Assembly (NCBI RefSeq): GCF_947242115.1
Contig: NC_074728.1
Location: 16,005,542 to 16,069,541, forward strand
Direction of reading: 5' to 3'
From: Biomphalaria glabrata
Lineage: Eukaryota > Mollusca > Gastropoda > Planorbidae
Length of the DNA: 64,000 nt
Shown here: positions 36,401-51,400 of the stretch, in pieces
How the letters are laid out: every line of letters begins with the position of its first letter
Numbering within the stretch: the stretch's first letter is position 1
Translations under genes and position numbers: made by a program
The notes under the pieces: model-generated
The model's input: the letters and a program-made list of their open reading frames with translations, nothing else
Databases searched by the model: none
What the model was told of the DNA's origin: nothing

Positions 36401-39400
36401 AATCGTTTTCAGTCTACCGCCCATCCCATTTCCAGACAGAGTTTATTTATATAATTTCACATGAATTTATCATAATTAATTTAAGAAAGACTTTGCATTC
36501 AAACGAAATTTTTCAGTATAAAAGTCATGATTGAGATGAGTTCTAAACTCAAATAGTGTTTTCATAGTCGCCTTTTCCCAACCTTTACACAATCTGATAT
36601 TTTTCTAGTTAAATAAATTTGGGACTATAACTCACAATTTATACTTCCATTTTCTTAAATACTATTTATCGAATAATTTTTTTTTCGGCGGCGATCCTCA
36701 AAGCAAAAAGCTAAATATGTGGGGTATCCTATCTTTTCAAGGAACAAATCAGTTCAGTTTTATTTGCAATGTATTATGGGCCTATAAATTTATATTAGAA
36801 TATTTTCAAGGTCCTTTTTTAATAGTATGAATAATATGCTGTAGATGTCAGGAGAATGCGTTTCTGCAGTGAAGAATGCAAGAAAACGCTTTTCGCGTAG
36901 GGGCTTCGCCCCGAACTCCTTTGATGAAAATGAGCTGTAGATGTCAGGAGAATGCGTTTCTGCAGTGAAGAATGCATAAAAAAAAAAAAGCTTTTTGGCG
37001 TCGGGGCTTCGCCCCAAACTCCATTGATGAATAATGAGCTGTAGATGTCAGAAGAATGCAGTTCTGCAGTGAAGAATGCAAGAAAACGCTTTTGGCGTCG
37101 GGGCTTCGCCCCGAACTCGATTGATGAATAATGAGCTGTATATGTCAGGAGAGTGCGTTTCTGCAGTGAAGAATGCAAGAAAACGCTTTTGGCGTCGGGG
37201 CTTCGCCCCGAACTCGATTGATGAATAATGAGCTGTAGATGTCAGGAGAGTGCGTTTCTGCAGTGAAGAATGCAAGAAAACGCTTTTCGCGTAGGGGCTT
37301 CGCCCCGAACTCCATTGATGAATAATGAGCTGTAGATGTCAGGAGAATGCGTTTCTGCTGTGAAGAATGCAAAAAAAAACGCTTTTGGCGTCGGGGCTTC
37401 GCCCCGAACTCCATTGATGAATAATGACCTGTAGATGTCAGAAGAATGCGTTTCTGCAGTGAAGAATGCAAGAAAACGCTTTTCGCGTAGGGGCTTCGCC
37501 CCGAACTCCTTTGATGAAAATGAGCTGTAGATGTCAGGAGAATGCGTTTCTGCAGTGAAGAATGCATAAAAAAAAAAAGCTTTTTGGCGTCGGGGCTTCG
37601 CCCCAAACTCCATTGATGAATAATGAGCTGTAGATGTCAGAAGAATGCAGTTCTGCAGTGAAGAATGCAAGAAAACGCTTTTGGCGTCGGGGCTTCGCCC
37701 CGAACTCGATTGATGAATAATGAGCTGTAGATGTCAGGAGAGTGCGTTTCTGCAGTGAAGAATGCAAGAAAACGCTTTTGGCGTCGGGGCTTCGCCCCGA
37801 ACTCGATTGATGAATAATGAGCTGTAGATGTCAGGAGAGTGCGTTTCTGCAGTGAAGAATGCAAGAAAACGCTTTTCGCGTAGGGGCTTCGCCCCGAACT
37901 CCATTGATGAATAATGAGCTGTAGATGTCAGGAGAATGCGTTTCTGCTGTGAAGAATGCAAAAAAAAACGCTTTTGGCGTCGGGGCTTCGCCCCGAACTC
38001 CATTGATGAATAATGAGCTGTAGATGTCAGAAGAATGCGGTTCTGCAGTGAAGAATGCAAGAAAACGCTTTTGGCGTCGGGGCTTCGCCCGAAGTCCATT
38101 GATGAATAATGAGCTGTAGATTTCAGGAGAATGCGTTTCTGCAGTGAAGAATGCAAAAAAAAAAACGCTTTTGGCATCGGGGCTTCGCCCCGAACTCTAT
38201 TGATCAATAATGAGCTGTAGATGTCAGGAGAATGCGTTTCTGCAGTGAAGAATGCAAGAAAACGCTTTTGGCGTAGGGGCTTCGCCCCGAACTCCATTGA
38301 TGAATAATGAGCTGTAGATGTCAGGAGAATGCGTTTCTGCAGTGAAGAATTCAAAAAAAAAAAAATACGCTTTTGGCGTCGGGACTTCGCCCCGAACTCC
38401 ATTGATGAATAATGAGCTGTAGATGTCAGGAGAATGCGTTTCTGCAGTGAAGAATGCAAAAAAAAACACTTTTGGCGTCGGGGCTTTGAACTCTATTGAT
38501 CAATAATGAGCTGTAGATGTCAGGAGAATGCGTTTCTGCTGTGAAGAATGCAAAAAAAACGCTTTTGGCGTCGGGGCTTAGCCCCGAACTCGATTGATGA
38601 ATAATGAGCTGTAGATGGCAGGAGAGTGCGTTTCTGCAGTGAAGAATGCAAGAAAACGCTATTGGCGTCGGGGCTTCGCCCCGAACTCCATTGATGAATA
38701 ATGAGCTGTAGATGTCAGGAGAATGCGTTTCTGCAGTGAAGAATGCAAAAAAAAACGCTTTTGGTATCGGGGCTTCGAACTCTATTGATCAATAATGAGC
38801 TATAGATGTCAGGAGAATGCATTTCTGCAGTGAAGAATGCAAGAAAACGCTTTTGGCGTCGGGGCTTTGCCCCGAAGTCCATTGGTGAAAATGAGCTGTA
38901 GATGTCAGGAGAATGCGTTTCTGCAGTGAAGTATGCAAGAAAACGCTTTTGGCGTCGGGACTTTGCCCCGAAGTCCATTGGTGAAAATGAGCTGTAGATG
39001 TCAGGAGAATGCGTTTCTGCAGTGAAGAATGCAAGAAAAAGCTTTTGGCGTCGGGGCTTCGCCCCGAACTCGATTGATGAATAATGAGCTGTAGATGTCA
39101 GGAGAATGCGTTTCTGCAGTGAAGAATGCAAGAAAACGCTTTTGGCGTCGGGGCTTCGCCCCGAACTCCATTGATGAATAATGAGCTGTAGATGTCAGGA
39201 GAATGCGTTTCTGCAGTGAAGAATGCAAGAAAACGCTTTTGGCGTCGGGGCTTCGCCCCGAACTCCATTGATGAATAATGAGCTGTAGATGTCAGGAGAA
39301 TGCGTTTCTGCAGTGAAGAATGCAAGAAAACGCTTTTGGCGTAGGGGCTTCGAACTCTATTGATCAATAATGAGCTGTAGATGTCAGGAGAATGCGTTTC

Positions 39401-42400
39401 TGCAGTGAAGAATGCAAGAAAACGCTTTTGGCGTCGGGGCTTTGCCCCGAAGTCCATTGGTGAAAATGAGCTGTAGATGTCAGGAGAGTGCGTTTCTGCA
39501 GTGAAGAATGCAAGAAAACGCTTTTGGCGTCGGGGCTTCGCCCCGAACTCCATTGATGAATAATGAGCTGTAGATGTCAGGAGAATGCGTTTCTGCAGTG
39601 AAGAATGAAAAAAAAAACGCTTTTGGCATCGGGGCTTCGAACTCTATTGATCAATAATGAGCTGTAGATGTCAGGAGAATGCATTTCTGCAGTGAAGAAT
39701 GCAAGAAAACGCTTTTGGCGTCGGGGCTTTGCCCCGAAGTCCATTGGTGAATATGAGCTGTAGATGTCAGGAGAATGCGTTTCTGCAGTGAAGAATGCAA
39801 GAAAACGCTTTTGGCGTAGGGGCTTCGCCCCGAACTCCATTGATGAATAATGAGCTGTAGATGTCAGAAGAATGCGTTTCTGCAGTGAAGAATGCAAGAA
39901 AACGCTTTTGGCGTCGGGGCTTTGCCCCGAAGTCCATTGGTGAAAATGAGCTGTAGATGTCAGGAGAATGCGTTTCTGCAGTGAAGAATGCAAGAAAACC
40001 TTTTTTGGGTCGGGGCTTCGCCCCGAACTCCATTGATGAATAATGAGCTGTACTTGTCAGGAGAATACGTTTCTACAGTGAAAAAAACAAGAAAACACTT
40101 TTGTCGTCGGGGCCTTAAAGCTCTGCCCCAGTTGTTTTGTTTTTCGCCGAAGGTTGAGAAATGATATATATATATATATATACGCGCTGTACGCACGTTT
40201 ATGCATAGGGTTAGGGTTTGCTGGGCGTTAGGGTTAGGGTTTGAAAAAAATTCGCCCCCCCCACTCCAAAGTTCTGGATCCGCTAGTGCCATAGTGTTTG
40301 TTTATATTTGTGGATTCACGTTAGAGTTTGTACTGACCACATTCCGTGCCTTCATCTGTACTATGTGTGGAGTTATTGTCGTCATTCAGCGTAATAAAGC
40401 TTTAGATGTAAACATGTTTTTTGTTACATGAAAGTATTACACTAATGCCAAGTACAAAATATAGTCTTTTGGAAAGAAATCGAAAAATGTCATCCAGTGC
40501 GATTAGCAGAACTCACATATAAATAAAGGGGAGGGGATAGCATGTCATTACCATTCAGGAATCTAACGTACTATAGGCCTATCTTCATGAAATAAACAAA
40601 ACCCTAATATTTATAAAAAAAAAAAATCGCTGGACGGTGTTAGAATTCATACTATACATACAATATTATGGTAGAGGGAAATAAATACGTTATAAACGCT
40701 ACGTGCTTATTAAATTATCGTCAAATTATATCTCGCGCCAAAACGTCCCCAGAGCCAAAATGTCTGGCGCCAAAACAGCGGCGCCAAAACGTCACGTACC
40801 GTTCAGTATAGTAGATGACTAGACCACATCCTCCACATGGGATTTTTTTCTGGTCTTACACGTAACTAACATTGCCCACCGGCTACGCCTGTCGATTTGT
40901 TCCCAGGCTATATACTGTTTATTTTGCCATGAACCCCTCTCTTGTTTTTGTTTTTACTTATGTCTTGGATCGGCCGTAAATCTTTCCCCCCCCCCCAACT
41001 CTCGCCTTTAACAAATAGTCTTATTTACACTGACTAGTCTTCTGCATTTCAGTTATTTCTCAATAGTTAACAGGCTCTTTGATATTTTTTGGTCTTGACC
41101 TTTTCTACTTTGTCCATCCTGCTACTCCTATTGCTCATAGAATACTTTGGCCGTACCCCCTTTCTTTTTTTCACTTTCAATGAAGCTTTTCACCAGACCC
41201 TTTTTGACCCGTATATTCTAGCACGTGATACGTTGAATTGGAACGGCCCGCTTTAACACGCCCTCCATAACACACTCACTTCTAACCTTCTTGATGTCTA
41301 AGGGCTGAGCCGAAGGCTCTTCGAGCTTTAAGTTTGAAAAAAAACCTGCTTGGACGCCAAACAGTAAAAAAAAAAAAAAAACCTGTGTGAACACACAGTT
41401 CTGTTTGGGAGAGACCCTAGACAATGCCTATGTGAAGCATTGCTGTTGACCGATGCATTTGGCCCCCAACGCGTGGGCTAGACACGGCCGAAGGCCGAGA
41501 ATACACCGGGATCTTCTGCCATTTTCCTTCAATGTACCAAGCTAACTGTGCGGGACCCGCCATTTATGTAACGGTCCCTTTGAGGAACAGCGCATGTATT
41601 GGTGACAGGTTTGTGGGGACTTTATTACAACCCCGCCCGTGCAATGGGTGGACTCTCGTCTACCCGTGGGCATCCCCACGGGAGTCCTGTGGTTACCCAT
41701 TTAGCCTAGCCACTTCCTCTAATGGCCGTTTCCACGCGAGCGCCACGATGAGGCAGGCCAACGTGCTCGCGTCACTTCTAACCTGTTCATTCAATAGCAC
41801 TCTCCCACACGCCCTCCCAAACACATTCACTTGTGACCTGTTCATTCAATAGCACTCTCTCCCACGCCCTCCCAAACACACTCACGTGTGACCCGTTCAT
41901 TCAATAGCACTCTCCCCCACGCCCTCCCAAACACATTCACTTGTGACCTGTTCATTCAATAGCACTCTCCCCCACGCCCTCCCAAACACACTCACTTCTG
42001 ACCTGTCCATTCAATAGCCCTCCCAAACACACTCACTTCTGACCTGTTCATTCAATAGCCCTCTTAAACACACTCACTTCTGACCTGTCCATTCAATAGC
42101 CCTCCCAAACACACTCACTTCTGACCTGTTCATTCAATAGCCCTCCCAAACACACTCACTTCTGACATGTTCATTCAATAGCCCTCTTAAACACACTCAC
42201 TTCTGACCTGTTCATTCAATAGCACTCTCCCCCAACCTTTTCACTCAGACCCTGCCACCCCACTTCCTTAGAAACTTGAATTTTTAGTTACATCTATACT
42301 TTCCCCCCTTGAATTTGATTACTGATATCATCCCCCCTCCTTTTTTCTCCCACCTACACCTTAAAAATAGTCCTGCATACAATCTCTGAGAAAATTCCTC

Positions 42401-45400
42401 AGTGGACAGTAGGTAATTGAACGGCAATAAATTGTGCTTCCCTCTAACCAAGCTCGACCCTGACAGTTCTGGAGATAGAGTATTTAAGTCGTTCCTATAA
42501 TAATAATCTACTGTTCGTTGATAAAGAAAAGAAATTCAATTGTTACTTCTTTTTATTTTTTGCTTATTATTTCTATGCTCTGCAGATCCCTATAGCCAGT
42601 GACATGGCCAGCTACTTGACAGCAACCAAAGGAGTTCTAATAGTCTTGGTCTTAAAGTCTGACATAAGTCAATCAAATTATGGCGACAGTACAATGTGTC
42701 TATTAGTACCTACAAATTTATTCTACGACTCCTATACATGGGTGTATGTATGTATACATGGTTGTATATATGTATGAATCTATAAAATTTAGGCATTGGA
42801 CATTTAGGCACCGGTAATTTTGGCACTGGATATTTAGGCACTTGGGAATTTAGGCAACGGTAAATTGGGTAATACTTAATAATGACATTATTTTTGATTT
42901 TTTTTTCCACTTATATCTTATCCGTAAGCTATGAGTTATTCGTGACGTTAGCAAAAATAGCATATAACGAATTCTAACTGCATTTTCATGATACAAATTA
43001 AAAAGCTGACAAAAAGGGAAAAAAACAACACTCATAAGAATGCGGTAAAATGGCACTCATGAGAATGCGGTCAAAATGACTCTGGATTAAGTTCATTTTA
43101 TAATCTAGACATCACTGGCTTCAGGGGAGGGAAGATGATTCCCCACGCTTTACCTCCATCCCCGATCTCAAAGTTTGACGGGCGATTTTTTTGGCATTCA
43201 TAATTTTAAGCAGTTTGTATAAATAATTAGTAACTAATCTAAAAATGTTGCAGTGAACTCAAGAACCTAAAAAACTTTTTTCTGTAGGTCTAAAAACACG
43301 CTTTAATTTTAATGGGCTAAATTTAAGTGGAACAATAAGTTTGAGTGTATAATGTGTGTTTCTAGATAAAGACTGGGACACTCAGTGTGGGTTGTTCGAG
43401 ACTACAGCTTATTCCCCTAGTCCATCTGTTAGTCTAAAGAAATATATGAGGAGCCTAAAAACGTGCATTGCTTGTCTTAAGTTTAAAGAATGAAAATAAA
43501 GCATTTCTGGTCCAACAAATAAGAGGTGCTACCCCCTAAAGATCGTCTATTGGAGGTTACTTAAAAAATGAGAGTGATCATAATTCTGGGTTATAATGCC
43601 ATAAATGCCATGTGTAGTGTGGGGCCTTTGGTACCGAAAGCATTTCTGCTCATTAGTATCTCACTATGAGTTCCCTGTGTGAATGTTCTATTGTTAGCTT
43701 GTGACTGTTCAAGTGAATACTTAGATGTCGGTTTTCTATTGAAGGAATCCATTACTAACTGATGTCCATTTCACGTTTTATGCCATCATTGTGTCCGAGG
43801 AGTCTATGCGCTATCTAATAGCCGTTGACGAATCACTTGTACAGTAAGACTCAACGTACATTTTTGTTATGGTTTACTTTCTACTTCGACATTTAGTTGT
43901 TGTTTTTTGATGATACTGTACATAGTACGATTTGTTTTATACACATTTTTACAGGATTTAAGTTTTTTTAAGACTTGCAGTTCTACATTTTAAAGTAATT
44001 TCATATTGTCGTAGGGGAAAAGTCAAAGGTTTCTTACGATTAGTTGCACAGTTTTATAACATTTATTTTGTTCGGTGAAATGTCTTAGAAATTTCTTACT
44101 ATTGATTCAATGCACGCAATAAGATTCAAACCAGATTCCCTTATGTTAATGAGATTCATCAATGTACATCATAAATTAATAACAATAACAACAATAATCA
44201 TTTTCAAATGTATAATTTGACTTGAACGAACGTGTACAAGAGATAGACAAGTAACATAAACAAAAAAAGTTTTTTTTTTAAATTTATCTTTTAAGTAAAT
44301 GGTCAACTCTTACGAAAGCGATTATTTTACTTTGAATAGCTAATGAATGATAAATTGGAAAAAGACAATTTTTTACCCCACCACTATTCCTCCCCCCTCC
44401 CGTGCTTAAACGAATGTAAACGCCCATTCTGAGCATATAAATAACCAACGATAGATTCAAACTTACAAGATGCTTCACAAAATGTTCCTGAGCGTCTATT
44501 TATTCATAAAACTCTTGACTAAAAAAAAAGGGGGGGGGGGCTACATTGCGGAACTGCTTGCCGCTTACGTGTCTGTTCTAGATAAAAAAAGAATTTCAAG
44601 ATCAAATTTAATTTTAGAAGATAATATTTCCAAAAATTATAACATCAACTAGATTTTTCCCAGTGTGGCAATTAGCTAGCGATTCATTACCGTACGATAA
44701 ACATTAACTGTCATTTTTCAAAACATTTATTAGAGCCATTTTCGAGATCCATGTCCTGGTATTTTCCCAGTTCCCATGAATTGCAACGTCGTATAGAGGA
44801 ATTCTAAATGTTAAAATACAAAACTGTATACTCTAGTTAGAACATTATGATTAGACTTAGTGATGTTGAATAGTTTGAAGATTGACTGGAATCACCAACT
44901 GCTTTGATCAGATGTTCCTGGCAAAAAGTGACGGGCTTATCAAGCTACAGCGTGTGCCACTTTTCTCTGAGGCACGAGCCGTCTGAACACAACATCATGA
45001 CACAGCACGCCAAACAATTTGGTTGCTACATCTACGCAGAGGCTGACGTCACTTCATTTATGTACCCGGCAGGCTTTGTTTCCGGATTAATTAATGAGGT
45101 TAGTCAACAATGAACATTTAGAATTAAGCTTTTTTTATCACCAGCATTACAATAATTGAACAATATGTGTCCAGTAACGGGGACGCTGCTTCGATTGAAA
45201 GAAATGTTTTCATGGAAGTTATTGAAATGATAGCTAGCACACACGAGACCAACCGTTTAGATTTACAACTAGTTAAGTGATAGAAATAAAGTCCAAATTA
45301 GTAACTGAATTGGTTAAGTAATGGAAATAAAGTCCAAATAAGTAACTGAATTAGACAAGTGATGGGGGAAAAAGTCCATAATTATAAAATCTCGAGACCT

Positions 45401-48400
45401 AGGAAGAATGTTCACCACTTTTGGAAAAAAGGAAATCATTGTCAGCTGAATTTTGAATTTAAAAAAAGGCATGGGACATTATTGCTATCATTGACATAAA
45501 GAAGAAAACAAAAACAAAATATTAAGGGATTTACATTGCTTGATGTTAAATTGCTTGATGTTACATTGCTTGATGTTACATTGCTTGATGTTACATTGCT
45601 TGATGTTACATTGCTTGATGTTACATTGCTTGTTGTTACATTGCTTCTAGCAAATTTAAAGGGAATACCTTTGAGATGGTAAAAATACTATTCAAATATG
45701 ACTTTTATTTGTTTTACATGTTTCGGATGTTCCTTCAGAGTTGAAGATAATTTACTTCCTAGTCCAAACCTCCCGCAGAACGACGGGGTGTGGCAGCGGA
45801 CAGAATATAATTTTCTGTCATTAACAATGATTTTTTTAAATAAAATTGACAATCACTTTATAAAATAAAAAACAAACCAATCAAAACTATAAAACATAAA
45901 GGGGGAGGGGAAAATATATGACATCATGAGCTGACCGCACTGGGTGACACCCACCCTAGTGTCGTCACTGGATGACACCCACCCTAGTGTCGTCACTGGA
46001 TGACACCCACCCTAGTATTGTCACTGGATGACATCCACCCTAGTATTGTCACTGAATGACACCCACCCTAGTGACCGCACTGACTGACACCCACCCTAGT
46101 GACCGCACTGGATATGTGACCGCACTGGATGACACCCACCCAAGTGTCCTCACTGGATATGTCTATATAAAAAAAGTAGCTTCGTGTATTAATTCTATTT
46201 ATATCCTATTCCTATCATTTAGAAATAGTTTAATGAGTTCTATGTATCATTTACAGAATAGATGTGCTCATTCATCAATGACCGAAAGTGATCTACTGGA
46301 CAATGATTGTGATCATTGGATTGATGAAGAGAGCTTAAATGAAAAAGGTTTATAAGCCTCAGTATATCAGAATCATGTTTTCATATCTTTAGATGTATTG
46401 TGATGAGTCAATCAATATTGCCAATCTATTGTATTTTGTTGTAGATGATGATAATGACGGTTTAACAGATGAAGACGTTGGCAATCGGCCTAGAAGTAGG
46501 TCAACAAAATATTAATGTTCCAATTATACTTTCCATGTTTAACTTAATTTACAATGTCAATTATGAATCATCTTTCTTAGTCCTGGTTAGTTTCTCGAGC
46601 ACGTTCATACCAATAAGGAATTAACTGTTTCGAATGTAATTAAGTTGTTGAAGACCTGATCATTGAAACTACTACTGATTTACTCATCTTGAAATCTGAT
46701 TTTGTATGATGTTCAAAGCTCAAACTTTGTCTCGTCAATATGAATGATTCGAATCAACATTCTTTACTGTCACTAACATTTCTGGTGCCTCATTCTTTGT
46801 TTATATCAGTCTATCTCGAAATTACATAGAATGGACCTGCGTCTCTCAGATTAAAGTCTGTACAAGTCTTAAAACGAGACTGAATATTAGAGAAATAAAG
46901 GATATTTACGACCAACATGTCCAGATGGACAACCCCCCCCCCCCCAATCTTTATTTTTTCTTCCTTCCATATAAAGTCAAGTAGCGGCAATGACATTCAA
47001 AGATCTTGGTCGTTAATTGACCAATTAGCCTCCGACATTCAGCCCTCACGTTTCTGAACTAGACCTAGAGAGGACTAGTTGAGGGAGAGGATTGAGACAG
47101 CTTGACTGCTATTCACACCTACGCTACAGTGTAATATATTGAAACATAAAACTGATGTTGTTCCATTGACTTTGATGTCTATGACTTTTTGAAGTCTGGA
47201 AGTTCCTTCATTAATAACATAAACAGCTCAACTTGCTCTATTTTATTAGCGGCCACCGAAAGTGGAATAGCCGCTATTAGTTTTGTGTGGTCTGTCTGCC
47301 CTTCCGTCCGTCCCGCTTAGATCACATAAACTAGAAAAAGTATTGAAAATAAGACATTACGATATTATTTTTCAGAGTTCTTATGCAACGGCATCACGGT
47401 AATATTCGCCCCTTCTTTCTCCTCCGATCCCTTTCCTAACTGGTCCAGACAACTGATAGGATCATAGCGTAGTGAGAAAGCTAACAGCATAAAATTGCGC
47501 TAAAAAAATCGATAAAAAAATTTCTGATTGCACAGATTTATTGTTGTTGGTCTAGATCTATTACAAATTTAAATGCATGACTGATTCAAAGTAATACAAC
47601 TACGTTTAATAGAATCTTTATTTTTAAGTAGTTTAAAATTATTATTTTTTGTTTTATCGTGCAGACGTCTCTCTCGTGGAAGGAGGAAAAATGTATGATA
47701 ATTTTTTTTTTAAATACTTTATCAATCTTTTTAAATGGATTCTAAATATAAATTAAATGCACCATGTTTTTTTTTTTCTGATCGCCTCTGGAGAAACACT
47801 AAAATATATGAAGTGAATGCTTCAAACATTCATTAAAACTAGCTTTGCTTTTAAAATCGATTGAACTCTTCATGGATTTCAGATTTTGCAGCTAAATTAT
47901 CATAATCGTGAGATGCGTCACATCAAAAAGACTTTCTTATTCAATTCAGACATTTTTAAAATACCAAATTGAAACTCTGCTGGGTCAGATTGGAGAAACT
48001 TCTCAAGTGGCTTTATTTTAGTAATACTCATCTAAAATTCTGCTTTACTAGAAACAGTGTGTTGTCAAGTAATCTTTACCCGAGGTCCAAATGTCACTGC
48101 GTATTTTTTTGCTTCACGTCAATCATACCAATGACATCCCTGTTATAAACCTGGTGGTGAGACAGATGGGGGTAGTGCTGTGTGATTTTAGACTAAGCCC
48201 ATCGCCCCAGGTCAGCCCTAGGCGAGCGGTCAACCGTGACGAGTGACAGTACACGCCAGTTCGCCAAAGGCAAGTGTCGTAAATATTACGCACGCAAGTC
48301 ACGGCGAATGTAATCAACCTGAGTGGTCCAGCGACGTCCCATCCGGTTCAGGAAGGCCTGTAGGGACCCTATATAAGAGCGAGTGTGTTAGAGACAAGAC

Positions 48401-51400
48401 GGCTTCACGTGACCTCGCAATGTGACCAGTACGAGGCGAAGTCAGAACCAGCACGTTTGCTGAGTTCAAAGTGCATGATGATGCTACCACGACGTCAGTG
48501 CAACCAGGTGAAGGTCAACTGGAGGAGACGACGAAATGTGTGTGAAGTCAGTCCGGAGCAAGGCTAGGTTTTTGGACAGTTAGTGTAATGTTGCTGCCAA
48601 CTGTACAGTAATTGTGATGTATTTGAAATTAAACTGTTACTGATACTTTGGAGCCCTGAGTTGTGAGGTTCTTTAAGTTCGTTCTGTCGTGTGGTGCAGT
48701 TTAAAGAGAGCCAGGACAGCAGGAGGAACGTAACAATTTGTTAGAGCCAAACCTGTTTTCTTCTGTTTAAACGTTCCATTCTACCCTAGGGCTACATGTT
48801 GCTGCTACACAAGGGGAAGTTCAGTTGTACGTTATTGCAGATGATATAAAGTGTTTTAGGCCTTGACGTGCCCGTCTGAACATTTAGTTGGAGTTTCTTG
48901 CTTAAGGGTATCTAGTACAATCTAGCTGCCGACAATTTTTTTTACAAAGTCTGTCAGTCTGCCTGATAAAAAGTGTGTACAGATTATTTCTCTCACACCC
49001 TTTCTCGGATCAAGCTGAAACTTCGCACAATTATTCATTGATATAGACAAGACAATCATTCAATAAAAAAAAAGTAATCAATTAGATTATTACTTTACTG
49101 GTAATTTATTATTTTGTTTAATAGCAAGAAGTGAAACTAATACCTTAGTAGTCACATATATGGCTAAATGTGTTAGGTTTAGTCCCCTTAAAAACCCCCA
49201 CATAATTAACGCTATTTCTCCCTCACGCATTCTCCGATCAAGCTGATAATTTAAACAATTATTTATTTTACCTAACAAAGCATAAATCACTAAACAAAAA
49301 TTCTCAATAAGCCAATTAATTATTGGTAATTAATTATTTACCAATAAGGGAAATAGCTTGTACATTATTGGTAGATATAATTTTAGTAACGGAGTTCTTC
49401 CCCTTAAGATAAGCTTTGATTTTTTGTTTTGTTTTGTTTTTTTAAAAAAGGATTTTTTTTATTTTGCTTGTTACAAAGCTTGCGTTGGGGAACAAAACTC
49501 CACTAAGTTGTCCCCTCTAATGGGCCCGCTCAACCTACTGAACCCACTGATTGATATGATGATGTGGCAACCTATATCAACAAACTTATCTAAAAAAGGT
49601 GCAAATAATGTACGGCAATGCTTCCATATTTTAGTATCGATAAAATAATTCCACTGAGCAATGTATCAGGACTTGGACATTAAATACTGTCATGAACTAG
49701 TTGTGAGAGAGTCATTACACTTAGGGACAGAAATTATTGTCAAGGTTTCTATACGACATAATGTGTTTACCAAATACATTCTTCACAGGAAATGGTGACT
49801 GGGGCGCATGGCTAACTTGGACATGTGACGCGACCTGTGGGAATGGATCGTCAATAGTTAGACATAGGTATATTACTGGTATGTGTTGTGACCAGTTTTA
49901 TAGTGATATATTTATTAATCACATTTGTTGTATCAAGTTTTAAAGTAATGAATCCCCCCCCCCCTTATCCGATAAAGGTTCCTAGGCTTCATTAACATAG
50001 TAAATCAATGAGAAGTTCAATTAACGGTCTGAGAAAAACTAAAGCAAATTAATGTCAACGAAACAAATCCAGACTACACCCGTGGGTTTAAACCAGATTG
50101 AATTCGATTTTTGGAGAATGTACCATTGCAGTGAACAACATAATAAAAGACGAACATTTTTACATATTAGGCCATTGCCTGCCGGACGACGTGACGTCCT
50201 CCTTTTGCCGGATGTATGGTCACCCTCTATTTGACTTAATGTCTATTTTAGATTGTGTGACAACCCCTACCCAAGAAATGATGGACTGGACTGTATAGGG
50301 GAAGAGTCAGAGGACATTAAACAAGCCTGTAATACCAGTCTCATTTGTCCAGACAGTAAGTGATAGTTTACTCTTAGGTTGCTCCACATGGAATGTTACT
50401 AAGTTCTTCTGTCATGGCATTCATTTCATCAACACACGTCAATCTGTAATAGCAGTTGTATATGTCCAGTCTATCCTAATGTTCCTGTGTTGAAAGTCTA
50501 ACTTTTTCTAAACGATAGGATTGATAGCTAAAAGAGCATGTGATATAGAAATGCATTGAAGTAGTCTAAATGTCATAATTTAAGTGTTGACTTTAAGTTG
50601 GAGGATGAAAACGCTAAGTTGAATAAAAACAAGAAAAATATGTAAAACATACTTTTAATAATAAGCTCATATTAATTAGTTTGGATCTGTCATGTAACTA
50701 AATGTGTCCTAGATCTAGACTAACAATAATAAATCTGTGCGATTAGACAATTTTTACCAATTGTTTTTGTTTAGCGCAATTTAATACTTTTAGTTTTCTG
50801 AATACGCTATGATCCTATCACTTGTCTGGACCAGTTGGGGGGGGGGGGAGAAAGAAGGGAGTATCCATGTAAGTGTCACCGTTATATAAAGTTGAAAGAC
50901 CTTAATTTGAGTTCGAGGGCTCAAGCCTCCTCAAGCCAACACACTAACCACTGTGCCAGCGAATCGCTAAGGAAAATAGAAGGTTTTTATATTTATCTAT
51001 TGTTAGCTTCAAACTTTAAAGCTGCGACCTACAAAAAATAAAGGGCGCGAAATCAAATTATACTACAACATCGTTCAAATACAATTTCTTTCCTTTGTTC
51101 GATACAAAACAAAATAATGAATTACCAATAGTTAATTAACGATTTGTTGTTTTTTATTGATTCTTGTTTTGTAAGGTAATAACAAATAATTTATGCAAAA
51201 TTTCAGCTTGATCCGAGATATGGTGTGGGAAAAATAACGTGTGCAAACATTTTACCAAACAGACAGACAGAGTGAGTGAGTTGATGTAAGCTTTGTAAAA
51301 ACTTTCTTATTGTAGATTGTCTAACTTGTAGACTCAAACTCGTTTCTTGCAGAGTGTCCAGTTGGAACCTTTGGCTTCAATTGTAGCCAGCGATGTACCA

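Larger units (their letters stand above)
35761..40289. mobile_element. Nested TIR element, 4.53 kb, 6-bp target duplication
   Basis: Left end GCACTGGAGGATCCAG and the inverse of right end GCACTAGCGGATCCAG; CATAGT flanks both sides (35755..35760 and 40290..40295). G-rich runs follow each end. The left interior has three diverged ~180-bp copies (35890..36430). The right interior is mostly the 97-bp satellite. No transposase is seen; class unassigned. Confidence 0.8.
34944..40801. mobile_element. Outer TIR DNA element, 5.86 kb, 9-bp target duplication
   Basis: Left end runs from CGAAGCAGGACGTTTTGGCG to GTTTTGGCGCCAAG and GACGTTTTGGCGCGA. The right end is its inverse (CGGTACGTGACGTTTTGGCG, then GTTTTGGCGCCAGAC and GACGTTTTGGCGCGA). 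TTCAGTATA flanks both sides (34935..34943 and 40802..40810). The 9-bp duplication suggests a Mutator-like element. Without the nested insertion it would be about 1.3 kb and non-coding. It lies 52 bp past a gene 3 exon. Confidence 0.85.

Noticed and set aside
36790-40292. Many overlapping minus-strand frames (HSSLQKRILLTSTAH and FFTAETHSPDIYSS)
   Set aside because: They are rotations of one 97-bp satellite read in different frames.
43369-43432. Extra exon bridging the phase gap between 42741 and 43745
   Set aside because: The phase would fit (0 to 2) but the peptide has no family resemblance and the borders are weak.
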